Part shown: in pieces, positions 33,922 to 42,997 of the stretch | Numbering within the stretch: position 1 is the stretch's first letter | Layout: the number at the start of each line of letters is the position of its first letter | NCBI RefSeq assembly: GCF_015355625.1 | Contig: NZ_JACLAF010000008.1 | Coordinates: 1 to 64,000, forward strand | Length of the DNA stretch: 64,000 nucleotides | Direction: 5' to 3' | DNA from: Tamlana sp. I1 | GTDB taxonomy: Bacteria > Bacteroidota > Bacteroidia > Flavobacteriales > Flavobacteriaceae | Notes under the pieces: generated by a model | Database searches by the model: none | What the model was told of the DNA's origin: nothing | What the model saw: only the letters and a program-made list of their open reading frames with translations | Position numbers and translations under genes: made by a program

Positions 33922-34953
33922 ATGTCAACAATTATGAAAAAACTTATTATGCTTTCAGCAGTATTACTTACAACCGTAGTATTTGCACAAGACGAAACTA
34001 AAAAATTAACAATCAGCGGTTCAGTTGATGCTTATTACCAAACTTATTTAACCGCTCCAGACAACGAGGGAGTTAGCTTTGGAACTGCTTTCGCAGGACA
34101 ATCTGGTTTTGCCTTAGGTATGGGGAATGTGATTTTTGCTTATGAAGGAAAAAAAGCAGGAGCTGTACTTGATTTAGTAGTTGGGCCAAGAGGTGCTGGT
34201 GCTACATTTAGTAATGATATTGTAGATGGTATCGTTAATCAAGCATATGTTTACTGGAATGTTTCTGATAAAACAACTTTAACTTTCGGTAGATGGAATA
34301 CATTCTTAGGGTATGAGGTAATTGCTCCTGCAGCGAACTTCAACTACAGTACGTCTTATTTATTTTCTAGCGGACCTTTCTCTCATATGGGTTTAAAAGC
34401 TGATTTCGCTTTGTCTGATGACTTTAGCTTAATGTTAGCAGTTACAAATCCTTGGGATACTAACGATACATCTTTAACTGGTGAGTATGCGCTTGGAGCA
34501 CAGTTAGGTTATAAAGGACAATTTTTAAACCTTTACTACGATAGTGGTAATCACGGAGGATTAGGATTTGAAATCGATTATACAGGTGGATTCGATTTGT
34601 CTGATGCGTTTTACTTAGGAATTAATGCTGCTTATAATGATAATGATGGATCTGGTTTCTATGGTGCTGCCTTATATCCTCAGTTTGCTGCTTCTGATGC
34701 TTTTTCTATCGGATTAAGAGGGGAGTACTATGGTACATACCAAGATGTGGGTGATGATAGTACTGTATTTGCTACTACATTAACTGGTAGTTACACGATT
34801 GAAAACTTAATTATCAAGCCAGAAATTAGATTAGATTCTTGGAATGAAGATATGTACATCGATAACGATTTTAGTTATGATGTTAATGGAACTCCTATAC
34901 CAAACTCTAAAAGCTTAGCTGCTTTCACAATCGCTGCTATCTATTCTTTCTAA
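33922..34953 (+). CDS. Outer-membrane porin (OmpL-like beta-barrel)
   Basis: A 343-residue outer-membrane beta-barrel of the beta-barrel porin-2/OmpL-like type. A signal peptide (MKKLIMLSAVLLTTVVFAQ, preceded by four residues if ATG 33922 is used rather than ATG 33934) leads into alternating aromatic strands such as SGSVDAYYQTYL, NQAYVYWNVSDKTTLTFGRW and the C-terminal FTIAAIYSF ending in Phe. Being first in a transcript with PII and AmtB suggests it lets small nitrogen compounds or ammonium cross the outer membrane; this is inference from context. Confidence 0.85.
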   Translation: MSTIMKKLIMLSAVLLTTVVFAQDETKKLTISGSVDAYYQTYLTAPDNEGVSFGTAFAGQSGFALGMGNVIFAYEGKKAGAVLDLVVGPRGAGATFSNDIVDGIVNQAYVYWNVSDKTTLTFGRWNTFLGYEVIAPAANFNYSTSYLFSSGPFSHMGLKADFALSDDFSLMLAVTNPWDTNDTSLTGEYALGAQLGYKGQFLNLYYDSGNHGGLGFEIDYTGGFDLSDAFYLGINAAYNDNDGSGFYGAALYPQFAASDAFSIGLRGEYYGTYQDVGDDSTVFATTLTGSYTIENLIIKPEIRLDSWNEDMYIDNDFSYDVNGTPIPNSKSLAAFTIAAIYSF

Positions 34954-34976
34954 CCATAAAAAAACTAAGAGATATT

Positions 34977-35315
34977 ATGAAAAAAATTGAAGCAATTATT
35001 AGAAAATCAAAATACCGTGTGGTAAAAGAAGCTCTTCATGAAGTAGGTGTAAACTTCTTCTCTTATTGGGATGTTACAGGTCTAGGTAATGAAAAAGAAG
35101 GTCATGTATACAGAGGTGTTTCTTATAGCACAAGTGATATTCAACGCAGACATATTGCTATTGTTGTGAATGACGATTTTGAAGAAATCACTATCAATGC
35201 CATACTTAAATCGGCTGCAACAGGCGAAGTAGGCGACGGTAAGATTTTTGTTTCCGATGTAAACGAGGTTTACAGAATCCGTACAGGAGAAAAAGGAGGC
35301 GATACTTTAAAATAA
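34977..35315 (+). CDS. glnK: PII nitrogen regulatory protein
   Basis: A 112-residue trimeric signal protein that senses ATP/ADP and 2-oxoglutarate. MKKIEAIIRKSK opens the first strand, the T-loop spans about residues 36-55 with Tyr50 at the position of the uridylylated Tyr51 of E. coli GlnB, and the B-loop TGEVGDGKIF is at 82-91. The T-loop is shorter and differs from enterobacterial PII (VYRGVSYSTSDIQRR), so partner contacts may differ. Lying directly before amtB, it is most likely the GlnK type that plugs the channel. Confidence 0.92.
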   Translation: MKKIEAIIRKSKYRVVKEALHEVGVNFFSYWDVTGLGNEKEGHVYRGVSYSTSDIQRRHIAIVVNDDFEEITINAILKSAATGEVGDGKIFVSDVNEVYRIRTGEKGGDTLK

Positions 35316-35349
35316 TATTCAACCAAATAATCAACTAATAATAAAATTT

Positions 35350-36576
35350 ATGGAATTATTAACAATAAACAATGTATGGATGATGATCTGTACAGCGCTA
35401 GTCTTTTTTATGCATACTGGATTCGCGTTTTTAGAAATAGGATTAACAAGACAAAAAAATACAATAAACATATTATTTAAAAACATATTTATTATAACCA
35501 TTGGTTTGTTGTTGTATTATATTGTTGGATTTAACTTAATGTACCCAGGTTTTGAAGAAGGTTCAGCAGGGATTTTAGATTTTGCTGGATTCGGAATTGC
35601 ACCACCAGAAAATGGTATGACAGCTGAATATGCTGATGGTGGTTACACATGGTGGACAGATTTCTTATTCCAAGGCATGTTTGCTGCAACTGCTGCAACG
35701 ATTGTTTCTGGAGCTGTTGCCGAGCGTATGAAAATTGGACCATTTATGATTTTTACAATCATTTATGTAGGTTTAGTTTACCCAATCGCTGGATCATGGA
35801 AATGGGGTGGTGGATTCTTAGATCAATTAGGATTCTATGATTTCGCAGGTTCTACTTTAGTACACTCTGTAGGTGGATGGGCTGCATTAGTAGCAGTTTA
35901 CTTATTAGGTTCTAGAATTGGAAAATTCCAAAACGGAAAACCACAAGCTATTCCAGGACACAGTATTCCTTTAGCGACTGCTGGTGTATTAATTCTTTGG
36001 TTAGGATGGTTCGGATTTAACGGTGGTTCTGTACTTTCTGCCGATCCAGAATTAACATCTTTAACCTTAGTAACAACTTGTTTAGCTGCTGCTGCAGGTG
36101 GTGTAGTTGCTGCTTTGGTATCGTTCTTAAAATATAAAAACTTAGATTTAACTATGTTTTTAAATGGTATTTTAGGTGGTTTAGTAGGTATTACTGCTGG
36201 TGCAGATGTAATGAGCCCAGAAAGCGCAATTATTATTGGAGCTATAGCTGGAGTACTTATCGTATTTGCTGTAAGTTTTGTTGATGCTATTAAATTAGAC
36301 GATCCTGTTGGAGCGATTGCAGTACACTTAATTTGTGGTATCTGGGGTACTTTAGCTGTTGGTATATTCTCATCTAACCCAGAGCATACTTTTGTAGCAC
36401 AATTAATTGGTGTGGCATGTTACGCAGGATTCTGTCTTGTAACGTCATTCTTAATCATCTTCACACTTAAGAAAACAGTTGGAATTAGAGTTTCTGAAAG
36501 AGAAGAATTAGAAGGATTAGATGCGCACGAGCACGGTATGGATGCTTATCCAGATTTCAGACTTAATGAGCACTAA
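35350..36576 (+). CDS. amtB: Ammonium transporter
   Basis: A 408-residue trimeric ammonium channel with eleven membrane helices. The twin-His pore residues lie in STLVHSVGGWAALV and GAIAVHLICGIWGTLAVG. AEYADGGYTWWTDFLFQGMF contains the external recruitment aromatic cage region. There is no cleavable leader; the protein starts directly with a hydrophobic helix after LTINNVWMM. It follows PII by 34 bases in the common glnK-amtB order and ends with a strong terminator. Confidence 0.96.
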   Translation: MELLTINNVWMMICTALVFFMHTGFAFLEIGLTRQKNTINILFKNIFIITIGLLLYYIVGFNLMYPGFEEGSAGILDFAGFGIAPPENGMTAEYADGGYTWWTDFLFQGMFAATAATIVSGAVAERMKIGPFMIFTIIYVGLVYPIAGSWKWGGGFLDQLGFYDFAGSTLVHSVGGWAALVAVYLLGSRIGKFQNGKPQAIPGHSIPLATAGVLILWLGWFGFNGGSVLSADPELTSLTLVTTCLAAAAGGVVAALVSFLKYKNLDLTMFLNGILGGLVGITAGADVMSPESAIIIGAIAGVLIVFAVSFVDAIKLDDPVGAIAVHLICGIWGTLAVGIFSSNPEHTFVAQLIGVACYAGFCLVTSFLIIFTLKKTVGIRVSEREELEGLDAHEHGMDAYPDFRLNEH

Positions 36577-36604
36577 TCATTAAATATAGTATATAAGTTT
36601 AGTT

Positions 36605-36645
36605 AAAAAGGATGTTTTACTTTATGTAAAACATCCTTTTTTTTG
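36605..36645 (+). terminator. Terminator after amtB
   Basis: AAAAAGGATGTTTTAC (36605-36620) and GTAAAACATCCTTTTT (36626-36641) form a perfect 16-bp stem with a 5-base loop, followed by more T. One of the strongest terminators in the window. Confidence 0.9.
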
Positions 36646-36858
36646 TTTTAAAATGAAGCTTTTTATTTTTAATTGGACAATTGGTAGTTACTTACAAGTA
36701 CTGATGCTGAAATATGTAAATTACATTCTAATTTCAAAAGATAATGGTCTTCGAGCCTAGTGGTAAAGTGTCGTTTAGATTATAAATGTAAAGGTCTCAA
36801 TTAAACTTAAGTATACTAAGTTTGGTTTAAACTCTTTTGGCAAATGGCAAGCCACCGC

Positions 36859-36915
36859 GCTATCCGTTACTAGTTTTGGCTCGATGCACGCCTCGCCAAA
36901 AGCTATCCACTACTA
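36859..36915. repeat. Repeat-and-hairpin block of unknown origin
   Basis: Two direct copies of GCTATCC-nn-TACTA (36859-36872 and 36902-36915) flank an inverted repeat TTTTGGC/GCCAAAA (36874-36880, 36895-36901) with a 14-base loop. The block is much richer in G and C than the DNA around it. It has the look of a dispersed intergenic element. Confidence 0.45.
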
Positions 36916-37098
36916 TCGCTTTTGCGCCTGTTTACAAAGGTTTATTTACAAGAGCTAAATTTCATTGTATTTATAGTGTATTTATATAGTAAGGTGTATC
37001 TAAATATTTAAAATTAAGGGTCTTTGATTGGAGTTGAGTAGAGAAGTGTTCTTGTATTCTAGTTTTAGATTTTCGATTTCGCTACACCCTAAAACAAC

Positions 37099-37129
37099 AA
37101 AAAGCCTCCATGTATTATGAAGGCTTTTT
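37099..37129 (-). terminator. Terminator after ppc
   Basis: On the minus strand AAAAAGCCTTCAT-aatac-ATGGAGGCTTTTT pairs over 13 bp with one T-G wobble. It lies 45 bases after the ppc stop. Confidence 0.8.
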
Positions 37130-37174
37130 AGATTATTAAATTGTGTTTTAGAAGCTTAAAGCATCCTTTATATA

Positions 37175-39766
37175 TTACGCTGAATTCCTACTAGCATTAA
37201 TGTTACCAAATAGAGAGCGTGTTACAATTTTTTCAAAGATTAATTTCTCTGGATCATCAGCAGCAACGCCAGCTTTTTCAAGCTCTTGAATCTTTTTAAG
37301 CGCATATTGCTGAATGGTTAATAACGGTAATACAATAGATTCTCTAACTTCTATTGATGCTTTCCCAGTAGGTTCGTTTTCCATTAACATGTCGTAACCT
37401 GTAAGTTTTAAAAGCAACCTTTTAGTAGTTTCGTATTCTTCGTGAATAATATTCCAGAAACCACCAAATTCTTCGTCTTTAGACATGTATTTGGTTAAAT
37501 CGAAAAACGATTTGGTTAAAGACATCATACTGTTTTCAAGCAGTGTTTTAAAGAATTTGTTGTTTTTGTAAAGCTGTTCTACTTTATCAAACTCACCGCG
37601 GTCTTCATATTGTTTTAAGGCTGTTCCAACACCGTAAAATCCAGGAACATTTTGTTTTAACTGGCTCCAAGATCCAACAAAAGGAATGGCTCTTAAATCT
37701 GAAAACACTAATTTGTCTGAACTTCCACGTTTTGATGGTCTACTACCAATATTAGTTTTTGCGTAGTACTTTAAGGTACTCATGCGCTCTAAATATGGAA
37801 TAAACATGTCGTGACTTTTAAAGTCTTTATAAACTTGGTAGCTGGTTTCAGCTAAATCGGTCATTACAGTTCTATCTTCATCAGATAAGCGGTTTTTGTC
37901 ACCATCAATTCTATTTTTAATTCCAGAACTTATTAATTGTTCTAAGTTGAATTGCGACGAATTTAAGGTTCCGAAGTTAGAACTAATAGTTTGCCCTTGA
38001 ATGGTTAGCTGCACTTCTTTGTCTTCGATAGTTGGACCTAAAGAAGAGTAGAAATTATGAGTTTTTCCACCACCACGAGCTGGAGGTCCACCACGTCCGT
38101 CAAAGAAAATGGCGGTAATACCGTATTTTCTAGACATTTCGGTTAGTAATTCTTTGGCTTTGTAAATACCCCAGTTGGCCATTAAATAACCACCATCTTT
38201 TGTGCCGTCAGAGAAACCTAACATAATGGTTTGTTTGTTGCCTCTAGATTTTAAATGCGCCATGTACTCTGGATTTGTGTACAATTGTTCCATAACTCCA
38301 GGAGCATTTTCTAAATCTGGAATAGTTTCAAAAAGTGGTGCAAGATCAACGGTTAAGTTGTCTTTAAAGCCATTCATTTTAAGCATAGCAAATAACTGCA
38401 TCATGTTTAATGCCGTTTGGTTGTTGCTTATAATGTATCGGTTTGCACCGCGCTCGCCATTACTTTTTTGAATTTGCTTAATAACCTGAATGGTTTTTAA
38501 GGTATTATAAGTCATTTCATCTTGAAAAACATCCAAATCGGTAATTTCATCGTCTACTTTCGATAAAATTTCAATTTGTTCGGCTTCAGATAAATCGTGA
38601 TAATTTTTAGGGATACTAGGACTGTCGTTTGCAATTAAGTGATTAACCACATCGGTAAAAACCGAATGGTGAATTCTACTATCTTGTCTAATATCTAAAG
38701 TTGCAAAACGGTATCCAAAAAGGTGAATCCTATTTATAAGATTGTTTATTTCGTTTTCGTATAACGATTGGTGTTGCTCTACAACAATTTTTCTAATACT
38801 TAACAGCTCGTTAGTTAACTCCTTTACCGAAATGGCTTTTTTAGATTTTAAATTGATGCTATAATCGTATAGAATAGTCTCTAATCTAACAATACGATCT
38901 TCAACGCCTTTAAAAGTTAGTTTTCTTCTTAGGTTCTTAAGGTCTTCATAGTATTTCTTAAGAATTGCTTTTTTAAGTTTTTTAGCTACTTTTAAAGTGG
39001 TGTCTGGTTTTACAAATGGGTTTCCATCACGGTCGCCACCTGGCCAGAATCCTATGTTAATAATTTCGTTATGCTTCTTGCCGTCGGCATAAATATTGGT
39101 TTGAATGTAGTTGTATATCGATCCGAATGATTGATAAAATACATTTTCTAAATACCAAATTAGGCTTTTAGCCTCATCATAAGGTGTTGGTTTTTTATGT
39201 TTAAAAAACGGTGTTTTTCCTAACTGACCAAACAAATTATTTATTTCAGATAAATTGTTTTGTTCGATAGCCTTTGTAAGATCTGTAATAATTCCTAAAA
39301 CAGAACCAGGATAAAATTGTGTAGGGTGTGCTGTTAATACAATACGCACCTTAAATTCATCTAGATAAGCTTTTAACTCATCTAATTTGTCCTGAGATTG
39401 AGAAGTGTCTTTTAAATTACGCAAGGTACCAACGCCTTCCATATTATTCACAATAGGAAAAGCAGCGTCTTCAATCGCATCAAACAAAACAACTTGTCTT
39501 TCAATGTATTGAATGAATCTAAAAAGGAGGTCAATCTGACTCTTTTTATTTCTGCGTCCTTGGTATTTTTCAAAAAATGTATCTACAATGGTTGTTGGGT
39601 CGTCTCCCTTTTCAAAGCCTTTTTTACAGGTTTCATGAAAAAGCGGAAGTAGAACTCCTGTTTTTGTTACGGCATCAAACGGTAGGGTCATAAATATACT
39701 ATTGTATATCTGATATTTTGACAAAACACTTTGATTAAATCGTGTTAATTTTGGTTCTATTGACAT
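37175..39766 (-). CDS. ppc: Phosphoenolpyruvate carboxylase
   Basis: Adds bicarbonate to phosphoenolpyruvate to give oxaloacetate, refilling the TCA cycle for aspartate and glutamate synthesis. From ATG 39766 (MSIEPKLTRFNQ) the protein has 863 residues; the frame continues 26 codons further up without conserved sequence. The catalytic His segment is VLTAHPTQFYPGSVLG, and the substrate region includes FWPGGDRDGNPFV and DGRGGPPARGGGKTH. The QNxG-type C-terminus is replaced by NINASRNSA, the usual end in Bacteroidota. Placement next to GOGAT and ammonium genes fits carbon supply for nitrogen assimilation. Confidence 0.95.
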   Translation of the reverse strand: MSIEPKLTRFNQSVLSKYQIYNSIFMTLPFDAVTKTGVLLPLFHETCKKGFEKGDDPTTIVDTFFEKYQGRRNKKSQIDLLFRFIQYIERQVVLFDAIEDAAFPIVNNMEGVGTLRNLKDTSQSQDKLDELKAYLDEFKVRIVLTAHPTQFYPGSVLGIITDLTKAIEQNNLSEINNLFGQLGKTPFFKHKKPTPYDEAKSLIWYLENVFYQSFGSIYNYIQTNIYADGKKHNEIINIGFWPGGDRDGNPFVKPDTTLKVAKKLKKAILKKYYEDLKNLRRKLTFKGVEDRIVRLETILYDYSINLKSKKAISVKELTNELLSIRKIVVEQHQSLYENEINNLINRIHLFGYRFATLDIRQDSRIHHSVFTDVVNHLIANDSPSIPKNYHDLSEAEQIEILSKVDDEITDLDVFQDEMTYNTLKTIQVIKQIQKSNGERGANRYIISNNQTALNMMQLFAMLKMNGFKDNLTVDLAPLFETIPDLENAPGVMEQLYTNPEYMAHLKSRGNKQTIMLGFSDGTKDGGYLMANWGIYKAKELLTEMSRKYGITAIFFDGRGGPPARGGGKTHNFYSSLGPTIEDKEVQLTIQGQTISSNFGTLNSSQFNLEQLISSGIKNRIDGDKNRLSDEDRTVMTDLAETSYQVYKDFKSHDMFIPYLERMSTLKYYAKTNIGSRPSKRGSSDKLVFSDLRAIPFVGSWSQLKQNVPGFYGVGTALKQYEDRGEFDKVEQLYKNNKFFKTLLENSMMSLTKSFFDLTKYMSKDEEFGGFWNIIHEEYETTKRLLLKLTGYDMLMENEPTGKASIEVRESIVLPLLTIQQYALKKIQELEKAGVAADDPEKLIFEKIVTRSLFGNINASRNSA

Positions 39767-40012
39767 GTTTTTTATTCTATTGAAGATTTGCATAAAAGTA
39801 CTAAAGCTTATACTAAACACACAGTCTTTTAAAAGTTTTGTCAATTTTTTTAGTTTAACGATTAGTCTTTGCGAATAATCAAATAAAACAAGGGCTAGCC
39901 TTCAATTTTTACAATACAATTTTGACTTAAAAAACGTATGAAAGAATTTTTTTGTTGAAAATTCTTTCGTCAAAGTATGATAATTGTCATGTTTTGCGCC
40001 TCGATCTCACTC

Positions 40013-40020
40013 TATCTTTG
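40013..40020 (+). promoter_or_regulatory. -7 promoter box of the 608-residue protein gene
   Basis: TATCTTTG matches TAnnTTTG and lies 19 bases before the ATG at 40039. A TTTG sits 16 bases upstream of the box (39993-39996), slightly short of the usual spacing. Confidence 0.5.
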
Positions 40021-40038
40021 CAAATCAATATATAAATT

Positions 40039-41865
40039 ATGAAAAAGACACATTCGTTTCACATTCCAGTTATGGGTATTGGTTTTACCATTGATACTCC
40101 GTTGAAAGTGGCGCAATATGGCATGGATTCTGTAATTTCTTTGGTAGATGATATTTTATTAGAGAAATTAAGAAAAATGTACTCTGAAAAATTTGAAGTT
40201 CCTTACCAAGAGATTACCGATAAAATAGACGATTTTAGAGCAAAAAGAATCACTTCTTACTTAAATTTAATCAGCGATTTAGCCGATAAAAAATTTGAGT
40301 CTTTAAAGAATTTAACGTCTAAAAAAAGTGATGATTTGTTGGCTTACATCAATATGTTGCCGGATAATTCAAATCTTAAAGCCGAGTTTAAAAAACTAAC
40401 GGCTAAGGAATTTAATTTTACAGAAATTAAAAATTGGGCTTCAAAAAACCTCGTTATGGGTTCCATAGATGTGAACATTATGACCAAGGTTGATAAAGAC
40501 AACTATAAAGACAAAGAGAAATTATCGGTAGAATATAACGATGCTCATGCGGCTTTACGTGGTTTTGCTAATAGTAAATTAAATTCTTCGGTGGTGCTTT
40601 CTGCAGGAATGAATCCGAGACTTTACAGTTACATGGGGCAGTTTGATGATTTTTTTCCTGATGAAAATGGCACATTTAAAAAACGTATTATTTTAAAAGT
40701 AAGCGATTACAGATCGGCACTTATTCAAGGGAAATTTTTAGCTAAAAAAGGGCTGTGGGTTTCAGAATATAGAATTGAATCTGGTTTAAATTGTGGGGGC
40801 CATGCTTTTGCAACCGACGGCTACTTACTAGGGCCTGTTTTAGCTGAGTTTAAAGCTAATCGTGATGAATTACAAGCCTCTATTCAAACGGTGCTTCATC
40901 AAGAATTAACTAATCAAGGCAAAGTCGTTCCTGCTCAAGATTTAACTTTTGAAATTACAGCGCAAGGTGGTGTTGGTACCGAAGAAGAGCATAACTTTTT
41001 AATGGAAGAATACAATTTAGATTCTGTAGGTTGGGGGAGTCCGTTTTTATTGGTTCCTGAAGCGACTACCGTAGATAAAGCGACCTTGGATAAATTGGTA
41101 AAAGCCCAAGAAAATGACTTGTATTTAAGTGATATTTCGCCTTTAGGTATTCCTTTTAATAATTTAAAAGACAATACTAAAGATCTTGAAAAACAGAAAA
41201 ATATTGATAAAAACAGACCAGGAAGTGCATGTCCTAAAAAGTTTGTAGCTTTAAATAAAGAGTTTAAAGAATCTGGTATTTGTACCGCTTCAAGAGAATA
41301 TCAACATTTAAAAATTAAAGAATTAGAAGCGCAAGAATTAGCTCCAGAACAGCATAAAAAAGCGTATAATAAAATTATAGAGAAATCCTGTACCTGTGTT
41401 GGTTTAGGGACATCAGCATTATTGGCCTATGGTTTAGACACCAAAACAGAAGGCGACGGAGTTTCTATTTGTCCGGGTCCAAATATGGCTTATTATTCTA
41501 AAGTGATGAGTCTGGCAAATATGACAGATCATATTTACGGAAGAGCTAATGTGATTTCTAGAACCGATCGCCCTAACTTATTTATTAAGGAGCTTCATAT
41601 ATATATAGACTACTTGAAAAATAAAATGGAAGACGCGAAAACGTCTATGAACAAAAAAGAAGAAAAGTATTTAAACACATTTACAACCAATATGAAAGCA
41701 GGTATAGCTTACTATCAAGGCTTGTTTAAAGGTGTTAAAAATAGTTTCGAGGATATAAAATTAGCCGTGCTTGCCGAATTAGAAAAAAGTGAAGCGGTTT
41801 TAAATCAAATTCAATTAGATATTCAAAATTTAGCTGGAAAAGCTGAAATTAGCAAAGCCTCTTAA
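40039..41865 (+). CDS. Conserved-looking 608-residue Cys-containing protein, function unknown
   Basis: I cannot name this family. It is soluble, with no signal. The opening (FHIPVMGIGFTIDTPLKVAQ, then GMDSVISLVDD) resembles the first strand and helix of FMN-binding TIM barrels. Six cysteines are placed at 252 (in GLNCGGHAF), 398 (GSACPKKF), 415 (GICTAS), 451 and 453 (KSCTCVGLG) and 478 (SICPGP), which could hold an iron-sulfur cluster or form a redox pair. Residues about 520-600 are predicted helical. It sits 203 bases before nadA-nadB on the same strand, so a role near NAD or a flavin/iron-sulfur enzyme is possible but unproven. Confidence 0.8.
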   Translation: MKKTHSFHIPVMGIGFTIDTPLKVAQYGMDSVISLVDDILLEKLRKMYSEKFEVPYQEITDKIDDFRAKRITSYLNLISDLADKKFESLKNLTSKKSDDLLAYINMLPDNSNLKAEFKKLTAKEFNFTEIKNWASKNLVMGSIDVNIMTKVDKDNYKDKEKLSVEYNDAHAALRGFANSKLNSSVVLSAGMNPRLYSYMGQFDDFFPDENGTFKKRIILKVSDYRSALIQGKFLAKKGLWVSEYRIESGLNCGGHAFATDGYLLGPVLAEFKANRDELQASIQTVLHQELTNQGKVVPAQDLTFEITAQGGVGTEEEHNFLMEEYNLDSVGWGSPFLLVPEATTVDKATLDKLVKAQENDLYLSDISPLGIPFNNLKDNTKDLEKQKNIDKNRPGSACPKKFVALNKEFKESGICTASREYQHLKIKELEAQELAPEQHKKAYNKIIEKSCTCVGLGTSALLAYGLDTKTEGDGVSICPGPNMAYYSKVMSLANMTDHIYGRANVISRTDRPNLFIKELHIYIDYLKNKMEDAKTSMNKKEEKYLNTFTTNMKAGIAYYQGLFKGVKNSFEDIKLAVLAELEKSEAVLNQIQLDIQNLAGKAEISKAS

Positions 41866-42068
41866 CCGAGGCTTTGGTATTTTGCTAGTTTTTAAACTAA
41901 ATAACTTCATAAAGCTTAAAAGAATTTATAAATTGTTTGTAGGTCTTTAATTCATGGTATTTTTTTAATAGAATCCCATTTATTAAAATTAATAATTAGG
42001 ATATTTGTATCTTTATAGTTGGGAGTTTACGCCCAATTATGATATTCTAATTATTCCGACAGATTAAA

Positions 42069-42995
42069 ATGGATTTAGTAAAAGAAATACAACGCCTTAA
42101 AAAGGAGAAGAATGCCGTTATTTTGGCACATTATTATCAAGTGCCAGAAATACAAGATATTGCCGATTATGTAGGCGATAGTTTAGGGTTGTCGCAAAAG
42201 GCAGCCGAAACCGATGCCGATATTATCGTATTTGCTGGGGTGCACTTTATGGCCGAAACAGCAAAAATTTTAAATCCGACCAAAACAGTGGTTTTGCCAG
42301 ATGTAAATGCTGGTTGTTCATTGGCAGATTCTTGTCCGCCAGACGAATTTGAAAAATTCACCAAAGCACATCCCGATCATATTGTGATTACTTATGTGAA
42401 TTGTTCTGCTGAAATTAAAGCTTTAACAGATATTGTTTGTACATCATCTAACGCTTTAAAAATTGTAGAATCTATTCCTAAAGATAAGCCTATTATTTTT
42501 GCTCCAGATCGTAATTTAGGGCAATACATCATCAATCAAACAGGAAGAGATATGCTACTTTGGGACGGAAGTTGCATTGTTCATGAAGCTTTTTCTATGG
42601 ATAAGTTGATTGAATTACACAAAAAATATCCAGATTATAAAATTATAGCACATCCAGAATCGGAAACACATATTTTAAATACGGCTACGTATATTGGGTC
42701 TACTTCTGGGATGATAAATTATGTAAAAGAACATCCAAACGATAAATTTATCGTGGCTACCGAAGCTGGGATTTTACATAAAATGCAGCAAGAAATGCCA
42801 AATACCGAATTGGTTCCGGCACCTGCGAAAGAAGATAATACTTGTGCGTGTAGCGAATGTCATTTTATGAAAATGAATACGCTTCAAAAATTATACGATT
42901 GTTTACTTAACGAATCTCCACAAATTGAAGTTGATGAAGCGATAAGAGAACGTGCATTACTTCCTATTGAACGCATGTTAGAGCTATCTAAATAA
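42069..42995 (+). CDS. nadA: Quinolinate synthase
   Basis: Condenses iminoaspartate with dihydroxyacetone phosphate to quinolinate on a 4Fe-4S cluster. The 308-residue length matches the compact form. Cluster ligands are expected at Cys83 ([10 protein letters not shown]), Cys169 (DGSCIVHE) and one of Cys259/261/264 ([11 protein letters not shown]). The opening [20 protein letters not shown] and the HPESE segment are family hallmarks. It is followed 2 bases later by nadB, which supplies the iminoaspartate. Confidence 0.97.
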   Translation: MDLVKEIQRLKKEKNAVILAHYYQVPEIQDIADYVGDSLGLSQKAAETDADIIVFAGVHFMAETAKILNPTKTVVLPDVNAGCSLADSCPPDEFEKFTKAHPDHIVITYVNCSAEIKALTDIVCTSSNALKIVESIPKDKPIIFAPDRNLGQYIINQTGRDMLLWDGSCIVHEAFSMDKLIELHKKYPDYKIIAHPESETHILNTATYIGSTSGMINYVKEHPNDKFIVATEAGILHKMQQEMPNTELVPAPAKEDNTCACSECHFMKMNTLQKLYDCLLNESPQIEVDEAIRERALLPIERMLELSK

Positions 42996-42997
42996 AT

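Larger units (their letters stand above)
36577..37174. other. 598-base intergenic region between amtB and ppc
   Basis: Contains the amtB terminator (36605-36645), a GC-richer repeated block at 36859-36915 and the ppc terminator (37099-37129). No coding region is supported. Imperfect inverted repeats around GTATAC near 36811 may be incidental. Confidence 0.5.

Noticed and set aside
34977-35315. PII protein as a degenerate copy
   Set aside because: The T-loop differs from E. coli, but Tyr50, the B-loop and length are all intact, so it is treated as functional.
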